Positions 36,386 through 44,052 of a stretch of DNA of 64,000 nt are shown piece by piece (position 1 is the stretch's first letter; the number at the start of each line of letters is the position of its first letter). The translations under genes were made by a program, and so were the position numbers. The notes beneath the pieces are model-generated. The model made no database searches. It was not told where the DNA came from and was given only the letters and a program-made list of their open reading frames with translations. The stretch is from NCBI GenBank assembly GCA_024104275.1, contig JAGGHK010000001.1:372001-436000 (forward strand), written 5' to 3'. Source of the DNA: Bifidobacterium sp. GTDB lineage: Bacteria > Actinomycetota > Actinomycetes > Actinomycetales > Bifidobacteriaceae.

Positions 36386-37048
36386 GTGAAAGAAAGTAAC
36401 GCTCGACGTATGAGTGCCAAACGGAAGTCGGCAAAGACCACCGCAGCCAAGGCCGGGGAGAGGTCAACGGAACAACACAATGACGACCTGCAACGCTGCT
36501 GGCCGCAACCGTATCTGGGCCTGAGCCACGACATGTTGATTTATCACGACACCGAGTGGGGCACGCCCTGCTACGATTCGCAGGCCTTGTTCGAGCGGCT
36601 CGCGCTGGAGGCCATGCAGACCGGACTTTCGTGGAATACCATCATCAACAAACGCAAGGCCATTGACTCGGCCTTCCATGATTTCGATATCGAACGCGTC
36701 GCACATATGGATGACGAAATACCCGAACTGATGGAGAACAAAGCCATCATCCGCAACAGAAGAAAGATCGAAGCCACCATCCATAACGCACGGATCGCAC
36801 TGGACTTGGGAATGCCCCTCGCCGACTATATCTGGAGTTTCGCCCCCGACGGCCCTCACATCAACAGTCCGAAAAGCCGTGAGGAAGTGCCGGCGGTCAC
36901 GCAGGAATCAATCGATATGAGCAAGGCCATGAAGAAGGCCGGGTTCAAGTTTGTCGGGCCGACAACCATGTACGCATACATGCAGTCAATGGGTATGGTA
37001 AACGACCATCTGCAAGGTTGCTTCAGATGCCCCGAAATAAATAATTGA
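36386..37048 (+). CDS. tag: DNA-3-methyladenine glycosylase I
   Basis: A 220-residue (from GTG) TagI protein removing 3-methyladenine from DNA. Diagnostic residues: RCWPQP, LIYHDTEWGTP (Glu and Trp of the active pocket), FERLALEAMQTGLSW, FKFVGPTTMYAYMQSMGMVNDH, and the zinc-binding C-terminus with GCFRCP. Two starts are possible: GTG 36386, nine bases after TATAAA (36371-36376), which would fit a leaderless message, or ATG 36410 with no clear ribosome binding site. A basic, Ala/Lys-rich N-terminal tail precedes the fold. Confidence 0.93.
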   Translation: MKESNARRMSAKRKSAKTTAAKAGERSTEQHNDDLQRCWPQPYLGLSHDMLIYHDTEWGTPCYDSQALFERLALEAMQTGLSWNTIINKRKAIDSAFHDFDIERVAHMDDEIPELMENKAIIRNRRKIEATIHNARIALDLGMPLADYIWSFAPDGPHINSPKSREEVPAVTQESIDMSKAMKKAGFKFVGPTTMYAYMQSMGMVNDHLQGCFRCPEINN

Positions 37049-37086
37049 TAAACGATTCAATACGGGTTTGTATGACTCTGCTCGAA

Positions 37087-39132
37087 TCATTGTCCGCACA
37101 AACCTTGCCGTAGCATGATGCCGTAAGCCTCGCGGCCGCCTCCCTCGCCCGGGGTCAGATGGGTACCATCGTCGTAGAAATACTCGGGATGGGCATTGCT
37201 TAACGAATACCAGTCGAGCAGACCGACGTTCTTGTGTTTGGCGACTACCGAACGCAGAATACGGTTGTTGGAATCCTGCCATTCGGTAGGCGAACGGACG
37301 GTGGTGAGATACAGCGGCTCGTTGCCTACCGACGCTATCAGATCCTCCACCTGTTGTTCGTCAGCGATTCTGTCGTTGGTCCCGAGGGCCATGATGACGA
37401 CGCTTCCGGCCTGACCTTGCGCCTGATGCTGGCGATAGAGGTCGGCACCCGTGCCGAAATGACGACCGACCATATTGTCCTGAACGCTTGCCGGAATGTG
37501 CTCCTGGACGAAATCGTGCGCACCCATTTCCACGGAATCGCTGATGATCAAAGGATTCGCGCTGCAGGTACCAGTCGCAGCGTCATACGTCCAGCCTTTA
37601 GTACTGAGGTTCTTCGGCACTTTGGCGGCAATCGGCACCAGACGTGGTGGCAGGTTTCGCGAAGGCTTGGGTACCGCGGACTTGCGCAGTGTCAAAAGGT
37701 CGCGTTTGATCGGGGTGGCTATGCCAAGGCTACGCCCGACGGAAAGATATTCCTCACGCAGAGCATCCGAGCGTTTGGCGGCAATCTGGTTGAAATCGAC
37801 AGGAAGGACCGTGCAAAACACCACGGCCACCACACCCAAAAGAGCAAGGATTTTGGTGACCAGACGCATTTCGCGGAACGGTGCCCTCCCCTCGGGCATG
37901 ACTTTGCGCACTGCCTCGGCCATCTGATAGAAGGCCTCGCTGACACCCCAAAGTATGAGGAACTGGACGATCCACTCCCACGAACGCAAAGGTTGGGTAC
38001 GAATGGCAGGGTTCATGAATTCGAGCAGCGGGTAATGAACCAGATAGATCGAGAACGAACGAGAACCAATATAACGTAATACTTTCGATCCCAGCAGCGA
38101 ACGGCAGACGTTGCCAGGAACGAGGATGACGGCAATCAACAACGCGACGATAAGCGCGATGGCCTGAAAACCGCCACGGTAGAGCACGGTGTCGTTGCCT
38201 TTGGAAATGCAATATAGGATGATTAGGGCGCCAAGAAGGCAAAATCCTGCGGCAGCTAGGAGAAGGTTTACCGATGATGACCAAGGTTCGGTATTCGTAG
38301 TTTGGCCGTTTTCTGCTTTTCCGGCTTCCTTATTCGATTCATTCTGTTTTTTTCTCGCTTGTTCTACTGTGAACGCAAGTAAGGCACCGATCATAAGTTC
38401 CGAAAAGCGAGTGTCAAGCCCATAATAGACGCGGGAAACATCGGCTCCAGGCACATAAAGAATCATCATCAAAGCTGTGGAAACGATGGCTAGCGCCAAA
38501 GTTATGAGGAACTTGGCATGTAACTTGAGATTGAGCCGGCGCATCAGCCAAAGCAAGGACACCCAGACCAGATAGAATTGCATCGTAACTGCAAGAAACC
38601 ACAGATGCGTGAGTGGTGACGGAAGTCCTGACGCGGCGAAATAGGAGACCTTACGAAAGATGTAAACCCAGTTGCTGACATAAAGCGCACTCGGCAAAGC
38701 ATCAAGATGCAGTTTGGGAAGCATTCCCGGGGACAGGAAATAAGCTGCGGGCACGACCAAAGCGATCAGAGAAAGCAGAGGAAAAGTCAGACGTTTGATT
38801 TTCCGCCAAAGATACTTTGCGTAATGAAAGCCTTGTTTACTGGCCATTCGTCTCTCGACACTTCCGGTAATCAGGAAACCGGAGATGACAAAGAATATCG
38901 TGACGCCCAGGAATCCACCGCTCAATAGCGATGGGCGGACATGGTAAGCCACCACTCCGATGATTGCCAAGGCACGCAAACCATCGATTGCGTTATTTCT
39001 GGAAGAACCGGAGGGACGGGAAGCGCTGGAGGACTCAGAAGAATCAGATTGATGGGAGCCGACAGCAGAACATAAAGAACCGGAAGCCTTCATTCCAGCC
39101 GTCTCTAGGCTTTTCCCGGTGCGTGGCAACAT
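37087..39132 (-). CDS. Acyltransferase-3 / SGNH fusion membrane protein (OatA-like)
   Basis: A 681-residue protein. The N-terminal half is an acyltransferase-3 domain with about ten membrane helices, starting AIDGLRALAIIGVVAYHVRPSLL and including FFVISGFLITG. The C-terminal part (about 490-681) is an extracellular SGNH-type domain with IISDSVEMGA (catalytic Ser), MALGTND (Asn) and DDGTHLTPGEG (Asp/His). It probably O-acetylates a cell-wall polymer or exopolysaccharide, as OatA does for peptidoglycan. A Ser-rich stretch precedes the membrane part. Start uncertain: ATG 39132 with GAGG close by, or ATG 39207 without one. Confidence 0.9.
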   Translation of the reverse strand: MLPRTGKSLETAGMKASGSLCSAVGSHQSDSSESSSASRPSGSSRNNAIDGLRALAIIGVVAYHVRPSLLSGGFLGVTIFFVISGFLITGSVERRMASKQGFHYAKYLWRKIKRLTFPLLSLIALVVPAAYFLSPGMLPKLHLDALPSALYVSNWVYIFRKVSYFAASGLPSPLTHLWFLAVTMQFYLVWVSLLWLMRRLNLKLHAKFLITLALAIVSTALMMILYVPGADVSRVYYGLDTRFSELMIGALLAFTVEQARKKQNESNKEAGKAENGQTTNTEPWSSSVNLLLAAAGFCLLGALIILYCISKGNDTVLYRGGFQAIALIVALLIAVILVPGNVCRSLLGSKVLRYIGSRSFSIYLVHYPLLEFMNPAIRTQPLRSWEWIVQFLILWGVSEAFYQMAEAVRKVMPEGRAPFREMRLVTKILALLGVVAVVFCTVLPVDFNQIAAKRSDALREEYLSVGRSLGIATPIKRDLLTLRKSAVPKPSRNLPPRLVPIAAKVPKNLSTKGWTYDAATGTCSANPLIISDSVEMGAHDFVQEHIPASVQDNMVGRHFGTGADLYRQHQAQGQAGSVVIMALGTNDRIADEQQVEDLIASVGNEPLYLTTVRSPTEWQDSNNRILRSVVAKHKNVGLLDWYSLSNAHPEYFYDDGTHLTPGEGGGREAYGIMLRQGLCGQ

Positions 39133-39332
39133 CAACCTCTTTTTCGCCCTTGTGCTTTCGTGACCATTCCAGCTTGGGTCACAAGGCAGTACATTAACAA
39201 AAGGCATAGATGCTTTGACATGATTGACACGCCGCTATTGTGTCTATTGGAACGCAAATGATAAGAAACTTTTCTGCGCGGATTTCTGGAACCAAATACC
39301 ATAAGCCGATCAGACTGACCGTGACTCATTAC

Positions 39333-39366
39333 GAAAAATTCCCGGAACCTTTAAGATTCCGAGAAT
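39333..39366 (-). terminator. Terminator downstream of tRNA-Asn
   Basis: Stem ATTCCCGGAA (39338-39347) / TTCCGAGAAT (39357-39366), one G-T pair, followed by TTTTTCG on the minus strand. Confidence 0.85.
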
Positions 39367-39376
39367 TTTCCTTCCG

Positions 39377-39449
39377 CTCCCGCAGCTGGGCTTGAACCAG
39401 CGACATTCTGATTAACAGTCAGACGCTCTGCCAACTGAGCTATGCGGGA
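39377..39449 (-). tRNA. tRNA-Asn (anticodon GTT)
   Basis: 73 bases without encoded CCA. Acceptor TCCCGCA/TGCGGGA with discriminator G, D arm GCTC-AGTTGGCA-GAGC, anticodon arm TCTGA-CTGTTAA-TCAGA with anticodon GTT, variable loop ATGTC, T arm GCTGG-TTCAAGC-CCAGC. All stems pair fully. Confidence 0.97.
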
Positions 39450-39488
39450 ATGTCCCGTGTGGAGCTTGAAGCACCGCACAAGAAATAT

Positions 39489-39516
39489 ATCTTATACAAG
39501 AATCGTCTTCGCGCAA
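39489..39516 (-). promoter_or_regulatory. Candidate tRNA-Asn promoter
   Basis: Minus-strand TTGCGC (39511-39516), a 16-base spacer and TAAGAT (39489-39494). The GCGACACGCC motif (39524-39533) lies seven bases upstream of the -35 box. Confidence 0.55.
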
Positions 39517-39570
39517 CCCCAATGGCGTGTCGCTTGGATTTTGCGGAGTGTCTCTACTCTGGCATCGTGC

Positions 39571-40614
39571 TCAGACGCTGATGACGTTCATGGGCATGGC
39601 GGAGTCGATGGGGAAATCCGGGGACGACGGACGCACGCCGGCCTCGACCAGGTTGACGCCGAGCATGGCGACCATGGCCCCGTTGTCGGTGCACAGCTTG
39701 ATCTGCGGGATGCGGACCTCCACACCGTGTTCCTTGCCGACCTCGAGCAGCTTGGCGCGCAGCTGGGAATTGGCGGAGAAACCGCCGCCGACGATCAGCG
39801 TCTTGGAACCGTATTCCTCACAGCCATGCATGGCCTTGTTCGCCAGCACAGTAGCTACGGAATCGGCGAGCGAAGCGCAGACGTCATCGACAGGAATCTC
39901 TTTGCCGGCCGCTTGCTGGGCCTCGACCCAACGAGCCACAGCCGTCTTGACACCCGAGAAGCTGAAATCGTAGGGATGTTCCTTGCCGGCCTTGCCTTTG
40001 GTGAGACCTTGCGGCACTTTGATGGCGTGTGGATCGCCGAGCTGGCCGTGTTTGTCGATATGCGGGCCGCCCGGATACGGGAAGCCAAGGAGACGCGCGA
40101 CTTTGTCGAAGCACTCCCCTGCCGCGTCGTCAAGTGTCGTACCGACCACATCCACGTGACGTGCGACATCCTCAACGTGCAGCAGCGAGGTGTGGCCTCC
40201 TGAAACAATCAACGCCAACGTATCCTTCGGGAACGGGCCGAACTGCAGCTGGGTGACGGCGATGTGGCCGATGACATGGTTGATGCCGTAGATAGGCTTG
40301 TTTGCAGCCCATGCCAGCGCTTTGGCACCGGAAACGCCGACCGCCAGGCATCCGGCCAAACCAGGACCTGCCGAAACAGCTATGGCATCGACGTCGGACA
40401 GTTCCATATTCGCGTCGGCCAGAGCCTTTGAGACCACGGGCACGAATGCCTCTGCATGGGCTCGTGAGGCGATTTCCGGGATGACCCCGCCGTAACGTGC
40501 GTGCTCCTCCATCGAGGACGCCACGACGTTGGAAACCAGTGTACGTCCCCGAACGATGGCCGCTGCGGTTTCGTCGCAGGTCGATTCGATGCCCAGTACT
40601 GTCGGTTCGCTCAT
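39571..40614 (-). CDS. tsaD: tRNA t6A threonylcarbamoyltransferase (TsaD)
   Basis: A 347-residue Kae1/TsaD enzyme, catalytic subunit for N6-threonylcarbamoyl-adenosine at tRNA position 37. Motifs: GIESTCDETAAAIV, the metal-binding HVIGHIAV, GPGLAGCLAVG, VSGGHT and GGGFSAN. Its ATG overlaps the stop of rimI (ATGA). The set tsaE, tsaB, rimI, tsaD lies on one strand, giving all dedicated t6A proteins except TsaC. Confidence 0.98.
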   Translation of the reverse strand: MSEPTVLGIESTCDETAAAIVRGRTLVSNVVASSMEEHARYGGVIPEIASRAHAEAFVPVVSKALADANMELSDVDAIAVSAGPGLAGCLAVGVSGAKALAWAANKPIYGINHVIGHIAVTQLQFGPFPKDTLALIVSGGHTSLLHVEDVARHVDVVGTTLDDAAGECFDKVARLLGFPYPGGPHIDKHGQLGDPHAIKVPQGLTKGKAGKEHPYDFSFSGVKTAVARWVEAQQAAGKEIPVDDVCASLADSVATVLANKAMHGCEEYGSKTLIVGGGFSANSQLRAKLLEVGKEHGVEVRIPQIKLCTDNGAMVAMLGVNLVEAGVRPSSPDFPIDSAMPMNVISV

Positions 40615-41222
40615 TGATGTTGCTCCATGTTCTGTTTTTCGCTGTTAAATCCCATGATATGCGGCTCGAGGTCCAACGCCATTTCGATGGCATCGACGTC
40701 TTCGGGCTGATAGTAATGCCGCAAGAGGCCGATGTCCTTGAATCCAAAGCCATGGTAGAGACGTTTCGCCGGTTCGTTGTCGACTCGGACTTCCAGTTTG
40801 ATGCGACGGATGCCTTGAAGTCGTGCAAGGTGAATCAGACGACCCAAAAGGCCTTTGGCGACACCGTTTCGTTGAAACCGTTTGGCGACGCCTATGGTCG
40901 TGATTTCAGCTCCGCCATCGGCATGCCACATTCCGGCGTAGCCGCGCATGATCGTACCAGCTGTGCTCCGTTGAAGCTGTTGCTTTTGCGCTTGGGCATG
41001 TTCTCGAATATCGCGGGCATCATTGGTGGAATCGGCAGCGGCATTGGCAACGTTCACTTCAGTGACATCGGTGACATCGGCAAGATAGATCCTTGAGGGA
41101 TCCGTCACCTCGCTGCGCAAGGTTTCTTTATCCCAAGCCTGCGAGGCGAAAAGCTTTGTTTCGAGTTTGGTCGCAGAATCCAAAGCCCATTGCTGGTCAA
41201 GCTCATCAAATTTGATGATCAT
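40611..41222 (-). CDS. rimI: Ribosomal-protein-alanine N-acetyltransferase-like (RimI)
   Basis: A 203-residue GNAT-fold acetyltransferase. Acetyl-CoA-binding motif A is ITTIGVAKRFQRNGVAKGLL (RxxGxA/G type), followed by LEVRVDNEPAKRLYHGFGF, as in RimI. A variable Ala/Asp/Gln-rich insertion of about 40 residues splits the front half of the domain. ATG 41222 fits the family's N-terminus; ATG 41252 would overlap tsaB by 23 bases. Neither has an ideal ribosome binding site. In actinobacteria rimI is regularly sandwiched between tsaB and tsaD, as here. Confidence 0.93.
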   Translation of the reverse strand: MIIKFDELDQQWALDSATKLETKLFASQAWDKETLRSEVTDPSRIYLADVTDVTEVNVANAAADSTNDARDIREHAQAQKQQLQRSTAGTIMRGYAGMWHADGGAEITTIGVAKRFQRNGVAKGLLGRLIHLARLQGIRRIKLEVRVDNEPAKRLYHGFGFKDIGLLRHYYQPEDVDAIEMALDLEPHIMGFNSEKQNMEQHQ

Positions 41223-41229
41223 CTGGTGT

Positions 41230-42171
41230 TCAGGCCTTCGTGGCTCCGGCATGATTCAGGACATGTTTCAGTGGATTGGGCACGGAAACGTCCGGACGAC
41301 GCAGGTACAGCGGTTCCACTGGTTTTGTGGGGTTCTCACCATTGTTGCCATTGCCACCAAGTTTGCCGTTTGCATCGCTTGCATCATTTGAATCAATGCC
41401 GTTGCCTTCCAAGGCGCATTCGGTGAAAATCTGCAGGCCCGTTGCCCCGGCGTCCAATACGGAGTGGTCGATGACACAACCAAGTATGTCGCCAAATCCC
41501 TGCCAGGCATCCGCATATTTCAAAGCGCCATGACCGACGATATCGATGCGGTATTCGCTCTGTACAGGATTTTTCGCATGTAGCTTTTGGACGGCCTGAT
41601 TGATTCGCTCGACGATATGCTGGGGATAATCGATATTCATATCGATCAGTGTGGAAACGAACGGTTTCGTATTACCGGAGGCAGGTTCCTGGCTTACGTC
41701 ATTGCCGTCGATGGTTTGCTTTTCATCGCTATATAGCGCGAAGTACAGCTGGCGACGTCGAGCGTCGTTGACGGCCAATGTCAGGTGATGGACAGATTCA
41801 GCGTTTGTCGCCGTTTCGGTTCCCGTGAGAAAATCGCAATCCGCAAGCCGGGTATCGCCCTCACGCTTGAGTTTCATCATCCACGTCTGAGGCTCAAGGA
41901 TATCCTGACCGAGCAGCTGGGCACCGGTGGCGTACGCGATGGCTTTCGCCGCCACCACGCCGGCACGAAGACCTGTGAACGGGGCAGGCCCAATGCCGAC
42001 GACAATGCGGTCAAGGTCCTGCGGCGTGAGCCCGGCTTGACCAACGGCCTTGCCGATATTGACCTGCAATTTTTCGACGTGGGTGCGTGAATCGGTCTCG
42101 ATAATGGGTTCATCGCCCAAAACACCTACCGTCGAACCGAACGAGGTGTCGATGACCAATGTGTTCATCAT
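41230..42171 (-). CDS. tsaB: t6A scaffold protein TsaB
   Basis: A 313-residue ASKHA-fold protein that heterodimerises with TsaD. N-terminus NTLVIDTSFGSTVGVL and the VVGIGPAPFTGLRAGVVAAKAIAYATG segment are typical. It is longer than Escherichia coli TsaB (231): the centre has a Thr/Asn/Gln-rich insertion and the C-terminus a Gly/Asn/Asp repeat-like stretch (about 265-290). Start at ATG 42171, with GGAG eight bases upstream. A direct repeat of TTGTAC (42250-42270, minus strand) lies in front and may be part of its promoter. Confidence 0.95.
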   Translation of the reverse strand: MMNTLVIDTSFGSTVGVLGDEPIIETDSRTHVEKLQVNIGKAVGQAGLTPQDLDRIVVGIGPAPFTGLRAGVVAAKAIAYATGAQLLGQDILEPQTWMMKLKREGDTRLADCDFLTGTETATNAESVHHLTLAVNDARRRQLYFALYSDEKQTIDGNDVSQEPASGNTKPFVSTLIDMNIDYPQHIVERINQAVQKLHAKNPVQSEYRIDIVGHGALKYADAWQGFGDILGCVIDHSVLDAGATGLQIFTECALEGNGIDSNDASDANGKLGGNGNNGENPTKPVEPLYLRRPDVSVPNPLKHVLNHAGATKA

Positions 42172-42354
42172 ATTTGCTGCTCCTACCACTCACGCTGACC
42201 GCCCAGCGATCATTTAATTTCCGGACGTCAAAGATTCATGCCGTTGTTACTGTACAACTTTCGTACAACCGACGAAAACCGCCACGTCCTGAACGACGCG
42301 CAGAACATTGGTAATTCCCTCATAATGCCGTGAAACGAATCCACCGACTTCCGC

Positions 42355-42951
42355 TTACTCCATTGAATCCAATTGGCCGGTGAAATCCTCCCAGCGCTTG
42401 CCGATGGGAGCGAATGTCACGGTGCGCATGCCGTCGCCGGTCAGTTCAGCATTCGGGTTTTCCACTTCGGCATCAAGCGTCGCTTTGTCGATCGGACGGT
42501 CGATATGGACTTCGAGACGCTCCTGCGCGAAAGCAGAGGCCATCTGCTCGCCCCATTCCATCAGAATCACCGTATGCTCGCCTGGGTCCTCGAGTTCCTC
42601 GTCGAGTCCCAACGATTCCAGCTCGTCTAGAAGCCTATCGACCGTGTCCTGCCCGGGCGCGAAATCGTTGCCGCCAAGCCGATAGGCATCGACATGCACC
42701 AGATGTGCTGGCGTCCCGTCCGCGAATCTGCCGTCAAGTTCCCGGGCGATGGTGAAAGTCGGAGAGACGATGGGTTCGTCGATATGAATCCCGGCCCCAA
42801 AGCCTTGTACAAACGTCGTTTTGCCCGCTCCCAATGGCCCGGAAAGCAGCAGGACATCACCGCCGTGAACGCAAGTGGCCACTTTCGCGCCAAGCTGTTG
42901 CATATCTGCACCAGTCGGCACTTTAATCGAATATGATGATTCTTCTTTCAT
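42355..42951 (-). CDS. tsaE: t6A ATPase TsaE
   Basis: A 198-residue P-loop ATPase that assists the TsaB-TsaD pair. Walker A is GPLGAGKTTFVQG, the switch region VSPTFTI, and the Walker-B-like segment is LVHVDAYRL. The Glu-rich C-terminal third is longer than in E. coli TsaE (153). Its ATG overlaps the holA stop in an ATGA arrangement, so it is translationally coupled to holA; 183 bases separate it from tsaB. Confidence 0.96.
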   Translation of the reverse strand: MKEESSYSIKVPTGADMQQLGAKVATCVHGGDVLLLSGPLGAGKTTFVQGFGAGIHIDEPIVSPTFTIARELDGRFADGTPAHLVHVDAYRLGGNDFAPGQDTVDRLLDELESLGLDEELEDPGEHTVILMEWGEQMASAFAQERLEVHIDRPIDKATLDAEVENPNAELTGDGMRTVTFAPIGKRWEDFTGQLDSME

Positions 42952-43937
42952 ACTGACATACGTCCTTTATGGCTGATCAGCTCGATGGAGCGCTCCAGCG
43001 CATACATCGGGTCTCCCCCGTTGGTCTTGTTTTGTTCGTCGGCCCACGCGAGCGTCTGGATGCACTTTGAAAGGCCGTCGGACGTCCAGCCGCTCAGCTG
43101 CCTTGTCGCGTTGCGCAGCACCCACGGATTGGTCTTCGCCTCGGCCTGCGAAATGCTGCCGGAGCGCACCGCCGAAGCCTTGGCTAACGTCCGCAGTTTC
43201 ATCGCCAGAGCACCCACCAATGCGATGGGGTCGGTGCCTTGGGCCACCGCCGCACGCATGTCGATGATGGCTTTGGCGTCGTTGCCGGCGAGCGCCGCAT
43301 CAGCCACTGCGAATCCGGTTACCTCGGCGTTTCCGGTCAGGTACTGGTTGACCAGATCAAGACCGATTGGATCGTCGTCGAAATCGAAGCAGAGCTGCTC
43401 GCACATAGCTGCGAGTTCCCCGGTCTTCTCCCCCAGCACGGCCACCAGTTGCTGGGCGGCGGCAGGGTCGACACGACGCTTGCGAAGCTCGAAGCATTGG
43501 ATGACGAAGTTCAGCTTGGCATCGGCACGCTTGAGGTCGGGAATGGCTTTTTTCTCGGCCCCGGCTTTGGCAAGGCGATCGATGATCCGCTTGCCCTTTT
43601 GCCCGCCATCATGCTGGGCGATAACCGTTCCCGTTGCGGCCATCGGGTCCTTGCTTACGGAGGAGCAATAACTCACCATGGTATCCGCCAGAGCGTCGTC
43701 GGCATTCTGAATGTGCCGGATGATGACGATGGAACTGGCGCTCAGCAGGGACGGACTCACAGCTTCGTCGAAGTCGTATTGGCTCGCTTCCCCCGCGTCG
43801 AGTTCGATGATCTCCGTTTCCGGATCATTCTTCGCGGCTTCATCGCGACAATCGCGTACCTGTTGTTCGTTGAGGAATTCGTCACCGCCGATGACGAGCA
43901 CGAATCGGGTACATTGTTTGGTTCGTTTTCCGGCCAT
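42948..43937 (-). CDS. holA: DNA polymerase III delta subunit
   Basis: A 329-residue clamp-loader subunit. Features: VLVIGGDEFLNEQQVRD at the N-terminus, IIELDAGEASQYDFDEAVSPSLLS, and the family-typical C-terminal helical region (LRTLAKASA, NPWVLRNATRQLSGW). It opens the sliding clamp. Start at ATG 43937, with GAGG six bases upstream; a GTG at 43940 precedes it. It follows comEC after 115 bases, the widespread comEA-comEC-holA order. Confidence 0.95.
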   Translation of the reverse strand: MAGKRTKQCTRFVLVIGGDEFLNEQQVRDCRDEAAKNDPETEIIELDAGEASQYDFDEAVSPSLLSASSIVIIRHIQNADDALADTMVSYCSSVSKDPMAATGTVIAQHDGGQKGKRIIDRLAKAGAEKKAIPDLKRADAKLNFVIQCFELRKRRVDPAAAQQLVAVLGEKTGELAAMCEQLCFDFDDDPIGLDLVNQYLTGNAEVTGFAVADAALAGNDAKAIIDMRAAVAQGTDPIALVGALAMKLRTLAKASAVRSGSISQAEAKTNPWVLRNATRQLSGWTSDGLSKCIQTLAWADEQNKTNGGDPMYALERSIELISHKGRMSV

Positions 43938-44052
43938 CACATTCCTCGATTCTTGAGACTACCTGATACAACCGCCGTAACGGCACAACGCTTACGACTT
44001 TCTATGATATTCAATGTGGTGTCACAGGTGGACATACCCCGTGTCTTCCCGA

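Noticed and set aside
39222-39236. Further copy of the GCGACACGCC motif (GACACGCCGC)
   Set aside because: Only the GACACGCC part matches and the flank differs; counted as a chance partial match.
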